From IMG/VR virus record IMGVR_UViG_3300039018_000141, positions 1 through 20,217 of that record: a DNA stretch of 20,217 bases; one strand, given 5' to 3'. The stretch comes from a virus. The notes under the pieces were generated by a model. It saw only the letters and a list, made by a program, of their open reading frames with translations. It ran no database searches and was not told where the DNA came from. The translations under genes and the position numbers were made by a program. The stretch's first letter is position 1. Every line of letters begins with the position of its first letter. Shown piece after piece: positions 1 through 7,261 of this stretch.

Positions 1-18
1 AACCAGTTCAAAGCCACA

Positions 19-684
19 ATGCCACTACTAACTAAAAAGGAATTTGCTAAGCAATGCGGCATAAAAACTAATCGTTTATCGGTTGAGATTGACAGGAACA
101 AGGTTTATGAGGTTGATGGGTTGATTGATACCGATAATGAACTAAATGCAGCGTTTATTGAGCGGTCAAAGGTGTTGACAGCGTTACGGGTTAAGCGGAT
201 TGAACAAGCCCCGATTAAGGCAGCCAAACCACCAAAGGTAAAAGCACCTAAAGTAGTGATTGAAGATACTGATGATGATGACGATGATATAGAAGTTGAA
301 GAGGATGGCGATTTGTTGGATATATTGTCAGCCGAAAAGAAGTACAAGCACTTTTTAGCGGTCAGGACGGAACGAGGCGCAGAACTTGACGAGATTAAGA
401 TACAGAAATTGCAGGGTATTTTAGTCCCTACTGAATTAGTAAAGCATTTATTGCGTCAACATACAAGTAATATCACTAAAGTAACAAAGGAAACGCTGGA
501 AGATGTGATAGTATTATGGGCTGCAAAGTACAAGATACAGGACGATGACACTAAGAAAATGAGAAAAACAATTTTAGAGAAAATAAACTTTGGCATTGAC
601 CGTGCAATAGCTGATACAAAAAAGCAGTTGGGGCAGTTGATTGATGCTTATTCAGAAACAAGGGGTAAAGGGGAAAGGAAATGA
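19..684 (+). CDS. Terminase small subunit, Nu1-like (probable)
   Basis: A 221-residue protein directly before the large terminase, with a 4-base ATGA overlap. Residues 1-50 look like a small DNA-binding head (a TKKEFAKQCGIK helix-turn-helix-like stretch), as expected for the subunit that recognises the packaging site. Residues 65-80 are a basic Ala-Lys-Pro linker and residues 83-98 are almost entirely Asp/Glu. Residues 103-215 are helical and charged, containing KYKHFLAVRTERGAELDEIK and LVPTELVKHLL, the pattern of the Nu1 middle region that binds the large subunit. The function rests on position and this architecture; there is no catalytic motif to confirm it. The frame is open back to base 1, so an earlier start outside the window is possible, but the ATG at 19 gives a natural N-terminus. 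Confidence 0.7.
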   Translation: MPLLTKKEFAKQCGIKTNRLSVEIDRNKVYEVDGLIDTDNELNAAFIERSKVLTALRVKRIEQAPIKAAKPPKVKAPKVVIEDTDDDDDDIEVEEDGDLLDILSAEKKYKHFLAVRTERGAELDEIKIQKLQGILVPTELVKHLLRQHTSNITKVTKETLEDVIVLWAAKYKIQDDDTKKMRKTILEKINFGIDRAIADTKKQLGQLIDAYSETRGKGERK

Positions 685-2672
685 CCAAACACTCCCAACT
701 ATCCGAAATATTAGATTTCACCCGTACCCAGTTATCCGACATTTTGCCGAGCGACTGGGCGGAGCAGAACATGGTAGTATCATCGGGTAAATTTCAGGGG
801 CGGCTATCCTATGACCGCACCCCGTACAGCCGTGAGATTGTAGACTGCTTTAGCCCGTACCATTATGCCACAGAGGTAACACTGATGGGTGGCGCACAGT
901 TCGGCAAGTCTACCACCGTAGTAGAACCGATAATAGCCTATACCATTAGCGAAGACCCGTGTAACATGGGATTTTTGACAGGTCATAGCGACCTGAGCGA
1001 GGAAGCAATGGTAAAGTTAGATAGTGCCATACATAACGCCAATTTAGGGCATTTAATTAGACCGTCACTTATAAAGCCCCGTAATACCCGTACAGGAGAT
1101 ACCAACAAAGTAAAAGAGTTTATCGGCGGCAGCATTGTGAGCGGTAGTGCCACAAACCACAAGCTACTACGTCAAAGGTCATGGCAGAAGATATTAGCTG
1201 ATGACTTAGAAGCAGCAAAGGGAGCAAGTAAAGAGTCAGGTAGTACGATTGCATTGATACGGGAAAGGGCTAAGTCATTTGGTAATAGTAAAAAAATACT
1301 TTGGTGCAGCACACCCGAAAATAAACAAACATCTTTGATACTACCGTTGTTTTTGGCAGGTGACCAAAGGCGGTGGCATTGGGTTTGTCCGTGTTGTGGT
1401 GAGTGGATATACCTGCAATGGGTTGCGCCTGTTATTGGTTCAGAAGAAAAGGCAGGGTTTACATGGCGGTTGGATAGTGCAGGTAAGTTGATAGCAGGTA
1501 GTGTAGAATACATTTGTCAGGTTTGTTCTAAACCATTTGATGAAAGCCATAAGTACGAGTTAAACCTTAACGGCAAGTGGATACCACAGGCAGTTGCCGA
1601 AGACCCTACACATTTATCATATCATCTACCTTCGCTGTATGCCATGCCCGGTATGAATGGGTGGGAACAGGCGGTAAGAGATTATCTTAAAGCTAATCCC
1701 GGCAATGGGCAGCCAGTCAATAAAAGCCTGATGCGCACCTTTGTTAACCTTACTTTAGGCGAATGTTTTGAAGAGGAACAGACCGAAACGAGCGCAAAAA
1801 GTATAATGCGCAATACCCGTAGATATGAACCATGTACAGTTCCTGAAAGCGTGAGCCGTGCAGACGGTAACGGTGATATTATGCTATTGACATGTGCAGC
1901 GGATTTGAATGGTTTTGTTGATGATGCACGACTTGATTATGAAATAGTAGGGTGGAGTAAGGCAGGTGCAAGTTATAGCATTACGCATGGCAGTATAGGT
2001 ACGTTTGTACGTGGTGAGGGTAAGCTAAAGGGCAAGACCGACAGGCAGCAATGGAGTTATGATGCAGGTCAACCTAACAACGTATGGAAAGCCTTTAGTG
2101 ATGTATTGGATACGGTTTGGGATGTAGACACGGGGCGTAAGATGAAAGTATATATTACAGGACTTGATACAGGTAACTTTACTGCACACGCCTATGAGTT
2201 TATGGACAGGACAAACCACTATGTTTTAGGTTTGAAGGGTGATATTGATACACGTTACATAAAGACTAAGTTAGACCGTGCAAGTTGGAAGATAGGCAAA
2301 GGGCGCAGCGACTTGTATATTTTGGAAGTGAACATGATAAAAGATACACTTTCTGAGTATATGGAGTTGAATTGGGATAGAAAACAGGACATGCAGCCGT
2401 ACGGATTTATGAACTTTCCACAACCTAATGACGGGTTATACGGGTTTGAGAATTTCTTTGAACATTTTGAGAGTGAACATAATGTATATTCTGTAAATAG
2501 CATTGGTGAAAGTGTGAGCCGGTGGGAAAAGAAAAACAGTAATGTACAGAATCACATGTGGGATTGCCGCATTTACAACATGGCTATGCGTGAACTGTTT
2601 TTGTATTTAGCAGGCAAAGGAATGAAGATAAAAGACTTTACATGGGATGACTTTTGCACGGCTGCAATTTAA
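681..2672 (+). CDS. Terminase large subunit, GpA family
   Basis: The packaging motor: an ATPase that drives DNA into the prohead, plus a nuclease that cuts concatemers. The 663 residues fit the GpA family. A Walker A-like loop, GAQFGKST, lies at residues 71-78. A Walker B-like segment, ILADDLE, lies at 171-177. CPCC (236-239) and CQVC (279-282) form a probable zinc ribbon, a feature of GpA-type terminases. The C-terminal half carries acidic residues suited to an RNase H-like nuclease: D408 in CAADLN, D496 in TGLDTG and D628 in MWDCR. The start overlaps the small subunit by ATGA. The gene is followed by the promoter-like dyad and then the tail sheath, not by the portal as is usual. The identification is secure; the assignment of individual catalytic residues is inference. 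Confidence 0.95.
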   Translation: MTKHSQLSEILDFTRTQLSDILPSDWAEQNMVVSSGKFQGRLSYDRTPYSREIVDCFSPYHYATEVTLMGGAQFGKSTTVVEPIIAYTISEDPCNMGFLTGHSDLSEEAMVKLDSAIHNANLGHLIRPSLIKPRNTRTGDTNKVKEFIGGSIVSGSATNHKLLRQRSWQKILADDLEAAKGASKESGSTIALIRERAKSFGNSKKILWCSTPENKQTSLILPLFLAGDQRRWHWVCPCCGEWIYLQWVAPVIGSEEKAGFTWRLDSAGKLIAGSVEYICQVCSKPFDESHKYELNLNGKWIPQAVAEDPTHLSYHLPSLYAMPGMNGWEQAVRDYLKANPGNGQPVNKSLMRTFVNLTLGECFEEEQTETSAKSIMRNTRRYEPCTVPESVSRADGNGDIMLLTCAADLNGFVDDARLDYEIVGWSKAGASYSITHGSIGTFVRGEGKLKGKTDRQQWSYDAGQPNNVWKAFSDVLDTVWDVDTGRKMKVYITGLDTGNFTAHAYEFMDRTNHYVLGLKGDIDTRYIKTKLDRASWKIGKGRSDLYILEVNMIKDTLSEYMELNWDRKQDMQPYGFMNFPQPNDGLYGFENFFEHFESEHNVYSVNSIGESVSRWEKKNSNVQNHMWDCRIYNMAMRELFLYLAGKGMKIKDFTWDDFCTAAI

Positions 2673-2674
2673 TT

Positions 2675-2730
2675 TTTTCCATAAAAAACGGAAAATAAAA
2701 ACACCAAACAACATGCCAATGTAATTTTAT
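2675..2730 (+). promoter_or_regulatory. Candidate late promoter with dyad (copy A), upstream of tail sheath operon
   Basis: The 74-base gap between terminase and sheath holds an inverted repeat: TTTTCC at 2675-2680, the 9-base spacer ATAAAAAAC, and GGAAAA at 2690-2695. After 24 more bases comes TGTAATTTTA at 2720-2729, which contains TAATTTTA, seven of eight positions of the Bacteroidetes -7 box TAnnTTTG counting the two n positions. No TTTG-like -33 box is visible at the expected distance; the dyad sits farther upstream, which would suit dependence on a bound activator. The whole 21-base dyad recurs identically at 19838-19858 with the same spacing to the same downstream box. The promoter role is inferred from this conservation and position. 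Confidence 0.6.
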
Positions 2731-2746
2731 CCCAAAGTACAATAAC

Positions 2747-4273
2747 ATGGCTAACATAGGTGTAGGTTCAGAAAGAATAAGCCGAATTACGGGTTATAAT
2801 CTTTCAAAAGGCAATAAAGCCGTTCCATCTCAAAATTTACCAATCAGCATAGCAGTCATAGGCGAAATAAACACCGCCAATGACCCGAGCGTTACCTATA
2901 ACGTAGGTGTTGAGGTAACAAGCGCACAGCAGGCAGGTACATTGTTTGGTTTTGGTAGCCCAATACACAGGGCGTTAAGCATACTAAGACCAGCAGGCGG
3001 CGGTGTAGGCGGTATACCTACCATCGTCTACCCGATTGAAGCGGCAGGCGGTGCAGTAGCTACGGTAAAGACCATTACACCAACAGGCACGGCAACAGGC
3101 AACGGAACGCACAGCGTAATAGTAGCAGGTCGTAAGTTCCTGAATGACGGGCGTTATGACATTGTAGTAGCAAGCGGCGATACGGCGGTAGAAATATCTA
3201 CTAAAATATATGATGCGGTAAATGCAGTATTGAGCGCACCAGTTACAGCGGCGGTAAATAGCCCTGTTACCCGTGCAGCATTAACGGCTAAGTGGGCAGG
3301 TGCAAGTTCTGATTTTAATATCTCTATTGATACAAACGGTAACGACTTAGGTATTACTTATGCATTTGCTACCACATCAGCAGGTGCAGGCGTGCCAGCA
3401 GTAACAACAGCACTTACCAACTTTGGTAGCCGCTGGAATAACATGATTGTAAACTGCATAGGTACAGATAGTACCACATTGAACAGTTACGAAACATGGA
3501 ACGGTATACCTGACCAAGAAACACCGTCAGGGCGTTATGTTGGCACGATAATGAAGCCAGCGGTAGTATTTAGCGGTTCAACACTTGCAGACCCCAGCAC
3601 GCTAACATCTGCAAGGTCAATACAATGTACAAACGCTATTTGCCCAGCACCTAACAGCCCTGCATTCCCATTTGAGGCGGCAGCTAACCATGTAGCACTA
3701 TATGCAGTAATTGCACAGAACAATCCGCATTTGTCAGCAATCGGAAAGAAATACCCCGATATGCCTGTACCATCTGACGGGGTGATAGGCGTAATGTCTG
3801 ATTACAATGACCGTGACAGAATAGTTAAATTGGGTTGTGGTACGGTTGATTTGGTTGCAGGTGTTTATGAAATACAAGACGCAGTAACAACATACAGACC
3901 TGACGGCGAAGTACCACCGAAGTTCAGATATGTACGTGATTTGTTTGTGGATTTCAATATCCGATACGGTTACTACCTGCTTGAATTGACATTTGTAATT
4001 GACAAGGTAATAGCAGCAGATACAGCAATAGTAAGTGCAAGCAATGTGATAAAGCCTAAAGGGTGGAAGCAGATATTGTTTGGCTATGCGGTAAACCTTG
4101 AACAGCGTGCATTGATTGCCCGTGCAAGCTACATGCAAGACCTTATAACGGTATCGATAGCAAGCGATAACCCAAACAGGATAAATACAGAGTTCGCATA
4201 CGAGCGCACAGGTATAGTGATTATCAGCAGTACGATGGCATTTGCAGACGCTTATTTTGGTGAAACAAACTAA
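2747..4273 (+). CDS. Contractile tail sheath protein, Mu gpL-like
   Basis: A 508-residue structural protein that polymerises around the tail tube and contracts on infection. The N-terminus, with NLPISIAVIGE at residues 30-40, and the long Gly/Ala/Thr/Val-rich middle domain match Mu gpL-type sheaths. The C-terminal 150 residues (RYVRDLFVDFNIRYGYYLL onward) match the conserved inner sheath domain that interlocks subunits. It starts 17 bases after the candidate -7 box, making it the first gene of a long tail operon, and lies 16 bases before the tube gene. The presence of a sheath shows that the particle is a myovirus-type phage. No Shine-Dalgarno is seen; the leader is A-rich. Confidence 0.9.
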   Translation: MANIGVGSERISRITGYNLSKGNKAVPSQNLPISIAVIGEINTANDPSVTYNVGVEVTSAQQAGTLFGFGSPIHRALSILRPAGGGVGGIPTIVYPIEAAGGAVATVKTITPTGTATGNGTHSVIVAGRKFLNDGRYDIVVASGDTAVEISTKIYDAVNAVLSAPVTAAVNSPVTRAALTAKWAGASSDFNISIDTNGNDLGITYAFATTSAGAGVPAVTTALTNFGSRWNNMIVNCIGTDSTTLNSYETWNGIPDQETPSGRYVGTIMKPAVVFSGSTLADPSTLTSARSIQCTNAICPAPNSPAFPFEAAANHVALYAVIAQNNPHLSAIGKKYPDMPVPSDGVIGVMSDYNDRDRIVKLGCGTVDLVAGVYEIQDAVTTYRPDGEVPPKFRYVRDLFVDFNIRYGYYLLELTFVIDKVIAADTAIVSASNVIKPKGWKQILFGYAVNLEQRALIARASYMQDLITVSIASDNPNRINTEFAYERTGIVIISSTMAFADAYFGETN

Positions 4274-4289
4274 TTAAAACATACTCACA

Positions 4290-4697
4290 ATGGCAGTAGT
4301 AGCAGGAGATATGAGGGAGATTGGCGTAACCCATGAAACGGTTGGCAACTTTACTCTATTCGTAAAATCAGCAGAAGATAGTAACCTTGACAAAGGCGGT
4401 TATCGCAACACAGACGATGCCAACATGGTAGACGGTGGCGGTAACATGATAATGGTTAAGAACCAAGTCCGTTGGAGTTTGGAAACGCTAATCAGCGTGG
4501 ACATGAATACCCGTAAGGATTTGGATAAGTTGGTAGCACTTGCCGAAAGTCCTATTGAAGCTAACTTTACATTTGCCTATTTGAACGGCAATGTACAGGG
4601 CGGTACAGGTACGATTGTAGGTGACATTGTCAGCAATACCAACGCAGGCACAATGACTGTAAAATTCGCAGGGGGTGGCGTTCTAAAAGACATTTAA
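4290..4697 (+). CDS. Tail tube protein, Mu gpM-like
   Basis: A 135-residue protein of the right size and place for the inner tail tube, the hexameric ring stack through which DNA passes. It follows the sheath by 16 bases, the standard sheath-tube pairing. The sequence has a beta-rich tube pattern: paired strands around NFTLFVKSAEDSNLDKGGYR and NGNVQGGTGTIVGDIV, with a helix LDKLVALAES at about residues 79-88. The Mu-type tube family is the closest that I recognise. The leader before the ATG is AT-rich and lacks a Shine-Dalgarno. Confidence 0.85.
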   Translation: MAVVAGDMREIGVTHETVGNFTLFVKSAEDSNLDKGGYRNTDDANMVDGGGNMIMVKNQVRWSLETLISVDMNTRKDLDKLVALAESPIEANFTFAYLNGNVQGGTGTIVGDIVSNTNAGTMTVKFAGGGVLKDI

Positions 4698-4701
4698 TCT
4701 T

Positions 4702-5088
4702 ATGACATTAGTAAGCAAAGAAATAGCCGAAAAAGACGTTAATACATGGCTGGATAAACAGCGTGTAAAGCCCCGTGCAAGAGCCGAGAAAGAAAAGGAC
4801 ATTGAAAGCCTTATTGAAGCGGTTATGTACGGTGAATTGTCCTTTGATGATGAAGGTCATGCGGTGCAAACATTGACGTTCCCGATTGGCACAACTTCAC
4901 AACTTGTATATGGTAGTCGTATCTCATTGGACGACATAAGCACTAAGACCAAAGGTAGCGGAGGTACAGATGCTTTTAGCATTATTGCGGCATACATATC
5001 AGCAAGCACAGGCATTGCAATCGGGCTATTAAAGAAAATGGATAATAGTGATATTGGATTAGCTGGTAACGTTGTGGCTTTTTTTTAA
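4702..5088 (+). CDS. Tail assembly chaperone, short (zero-frame) form
   Basis: A 128-residue protein lying four bases after the tube gene and before the tape measure, the position of the tail assembly chaperones (lambda G/GT, Mu frameshift proteins). These bind the tape measure during tail assembly and are absent from the virion. The N-terminal half is charged (SKEIAEKDVNTWLDKQRVK, then AEKEKDIESLIEAVMYGELS). Residues 65-128 resemble the conserved chaperone fold, with SISLDDIST-like and LLKKMDNSDIGLAGN segments. The reading frame ends inside a run of eight T at 5079-5086 with a TAA at 5086-5088. A longer frameshift product is described separately. The assignment rests mainly on position and the frameshift structure. 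Confidence 0.75.
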   Translation: MTLVSKEIAEKDVNTWLDKQRVKPRARAEKEKDIESLIEAVMYGELSFDDEGHAVQTLTFPIGTTSQLVYGSRISLDDISTKTKGSGGTDAFSIIAAYISASTGIAIGLLKKMDNSDIGLAGNVVAFF

Positions 5089-5240
5089 TTGATAGTGTAA
5101 GCATTAGCAATATAGTTAAGACCGTTGTAAGGGAACACCACTGGCAGCCTACCGTAATTGGTAGGCTGTTTTTAGATAACATTGATTATAGCGGCATATT
5201 GTTTTGGTATGAGGATATAATTGAAATGCACAAGAAATGA
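4702..5240 (+). CDS. Tail assembly chaperone, long form by -1 ribosomal frameshift
   Basis: Ribosomes slipping back one base on the T run at 5079-5086 miss the TAA and continue in a frame that stays open for 51 codons, from TTA at 5085 to TGA at 5238-5240. The predicted fusion is 179 residues. The extension reads LIDSVSISNIVKTVV, then REHHWQPTVIGRLFLDN, then IDYSGILFWYEDIIEMHKK. Its Trp/Tyr-rich, acidic WYEDI ending is like the T domains of other frameshifted chaperones. The extension ends exactly at the tape measure start (ATGA overlap, 5237-5240) and fills the otherwise empty gap 5089-5236. The +1 frame hits TGA at 5090-5092, so only -1 slippage works. Confidence 0.8.
5079..5086 (+). promoter_or_regulatory. 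Programmed -1 frameshift slippery site (T8)
   Basis: Eight consecutive T. In the chaperone frame they are read as T TTT TTT followed by TAA, an ideal X-XXY-YYZ heptamer at 5079-5085 in which both tRNAs can re-pair after slipping back one base. The stop codon directly after the heptamer would add a pause. The only strong downstream RNA hairpin starts about 58 bases later, farther than the usual stimulator distance. Confidence 0.75.
5145..5173 (+). terminator. Terminator-like hairpin inside the chaperone extension
   Basis: CAGCCTACC at 5145-5153 pairs perfectly with GGTAGGCTG at 5160-5168, leaving a six-base loop, and is followed by TTTTT at 5169-5173. This is the shape of an intrinsic terminator, but it lies within the translated -1 extension, 64 bases before the tape measure start. 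Translation through it by frameshifted ribosomes would open it, so it could act as a partial terminator or attenuator that lowers expression beyond the abundant sheath and tube. It may instead be a coincidence of coding sequence (WQPTVIGRLF). Confidence 0.4.
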
Positions 5241-7261
5241 GAACGCTAACCATACCTACTATTTTTTCGGCGATTGACAGGTTTACTCAGCCTGTACGAC
5301 ACATGCAAAGTAGTGTATCAGGTTTGGCAGGTGCTACGGCGGCGGCTAACGCAACAATGGAAAGGAGTTTTGCACGTACATCTGAAACGATGTTGGACGT
5401 AAGCAAAAAAGCAGCAGTTGTTAGTGCAGCTATTTTAGTACCGTTAGGATTGGCTGCAAAAGCGGCGATAGACTTTGAAGATAGGTTGGCAGACGTAGCG
5501 AAAACTACAGGATTATCGGGTGTTGAGTTGGAAAGTTTTGGAAAGGAATTATTAGCAGTAAGCCGCAACACCCGTAGCAGCATAGATGAGTTATTAGACA
5601 TTGGTATTGTAGGTGGTCAGTTAGGTGTAGCCCGTAATGAGTTGGCAGCATTTACTAAGGCAGCCGATGTATTTAATATTGCATTGGGTAAGGATTTTTC
5701 AGGCGGTACAGAAATGGCTATTGCAAGTGTGTCGAAAATAAGAAGCCTGTTTAAAGATACACGGGATTTGGATATTTCACAATCTATAAGCCGCACGGGT
5801 AGTGCAATAAATGATTTGGGTGGAATGGGTGCAGGCACTACCGAAAATATAAATGATTTCGTTTTGCGTATTGGTTCAATGCCTGACAAGATGAAGTCAA
5901 CTTTTACGGAAATTGCAGCATTGGGTACGTTTTTGGAAGAAAAGGGCGTTAATTCTGAGCGTGGTAGTTCAGGATTTATGAACTTTATTGCGGAAACAAA
6001 CAAAAATTTACCACAGTTTGCAAGGCACTTAAAAATGAGTGCAAAAGATGCAGCAGCATTGTTTAATCAAAATCCTTTATTGTTCGGTCAAAAGTTTGCA
6101 AGGTCATTGAATAAAATGAGTCCACAGCAAATGCAAAAAGTTCTTACAGAATTGTCATTGAATAGCGCGGAAGTAACTCGTGTTATAGGTGCGATGGGTG
6201 ACGAAACAGACAGGTTGAATAAGTTAATGGAAATAAGCGACCAAGCATTTGAAAAAAACACTTCACTAACTATTGAAGCAGCACGTAAAAAAGCCACATT
6301 AGCAGGTAAGTTACAGACTTTGAAAAACGGGTTTGCCGAATTAGCTATTGCAGTAGGCGATATACTTTTACCTGTAATGGCTAAGATGACAGTAGTAGTT
6401 ACAAATGTAGCCAACTGGATAACCGACTTGACACGTAAACACCCAACACTAACAAAAGTCATAGTTTACACAGCATTAGCATTAGGCATATTGTCGGCGG
6501 CTATTGCGGTGAATACGTTTGTGATAGGGCAAGTATTAAAGATTAACGGGCTTTGGTTATTAGCGGTAAAAGCTACTAATTTCTTTTTAGGAATTGCCAC
6601 AGTTATTAACGGCAAATATGCAGTATCTTGTTTTGCTACTTCGGCGGGTATGCGAGGTATGGCTTTTGCATCTTATTTTTTAGAAGGTGCGTTTTTATCA
6701 CTAAATTTCATGACAGGGGGATTGCTTATAGCATTTGGTTTGTTAGTTGCTACATTTTCAGAGGGGTATGATAAATCTATTAATTATGGGGAATCTCTTG
6801 AAAAGATGAAAAATGGGTTTTCTAAACTAAAAGAACCGATTAGCGTAGCACAGATAGGTTTGGAAAAGTATAATAAAGCATTAGAAGAATACGGAGAACT
6901 TTTAAATTTTATTAACCGTCAAAAATATGCAAAAGAAAGAGGGTTTTTAACAGAATTTACAACACGGGTAAGAGATAAAGTAATGAACCCTGCCTTAAGC
7001 CAACAGGCAGAAATTGAAAGGTATGCACCCGGCATATTAAAACCCAAAGTGTCAGATTACATGAGCGCAAAGGACTCGGCTGAAATTTCTCAAGCAATAG
7101 ACCCTGAACAAGCAAGACAAGACAGCCTTATCAGAAGATTAGAAGTAAACAAAAAAGAAACCGTATCTATAAACTTTGGCAATATGCCAGCAGGTACAGA
7201 TGTAAAGCATAGCAAGGGAATAGGAGTTACATATTCATCAACACAGGTAATGCCAGCGTAA
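5237..7261 (+). CDS. Tail tape measure protein, TP901 family
   Basis: A 674-residue tail-length determinant. Residues 80-290 match the TP901/PhageMin_Tail core, starting with AAIDFEDRLADVAKTTGLS and running through ELLDIGIVGGQLGVARNELA. This is the conserved part found in many phage tape measures. Hydrophobic helices follow near residues 400-435 (VIVYTALALGILSAAIAV) and 475-505 (FMTGGLLIAFGLLVATF), typical of tape measures that enter the host membrane on ejection. The charged C-terminal 150 residues probably contact the baseplate hub. At about 0.15 nm per residue the tail would be near 100 nm, an inference only. The start overlaps the stop of the frameshifted chaperone, and the stop overlaps the next start by one base. 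The C-terminal third is visibly more AT-rich than neighbouring genes. Confidence 0.9.
   Translation: MRTLTIPTIFSAIDRFTQPVRHMQSSVSGLAGATAAANATMERSFARTSETMLDVSKKAAVVSAAILVPLGLAAKAAIDFEDRLADVAKTTGLSGVELESFGKELLAVSRNTRSSIDELLDIGIVGGQLGVARNELAAFTKAADVFNIALGKDFSGGTEMAIASVSKIRSLFKDTRDLDISQSISRTGSAINDLGGMGAGTTENINDFVLRIGSMPDKMKSTFTEIAALGTFLEEKGVNSERGSSGFMNFIAETNKNLPQFARHLKMSAKDAAALFNQNPLLFGQKFARSLNKMSPQQMQKVLTELSLNSAEVTRVIGAMGDETDRLNKLMEISDQAFEKNTSLTIEAARKKATLAGKLQTLKNGFAELAIAVGDILLPVMAKMTVVVTNVANWITDLTRKHPTLTKVIVYTALALGILSAAIAVNTFVIGQVLKINGLWLLAVKATNFFLGIATVINGKYAVSCFATSAGMRGMAFASYFLEGAFLSLNFMTGGLLIAFGLLVATFSEGYDKSINYGESLEKMKNGFSKLKEPISVAQIGLEKYNKALEEYGELLNFINRQKYAKERGFLTEFTTRVRDKVMNPALSQQAEIERYAPGILKPKVSDYMSAKDSAEISQAIDPEQARQDSLIRRLEVNKKETVSINFGNMPAGTDVKHSKGIGVTYSSTQVMPA

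Noticed and set aside
2675-2695. Dyad considered as an intrinsic terminator after the terminase gene
   Set aside because: The arms have only two G-C pairs each, no clean T run follows, and the same sequence upstream of the protease keeps the same spacing to a promoter-like box. A bidirectional terminator role cannot be wholly excluded.
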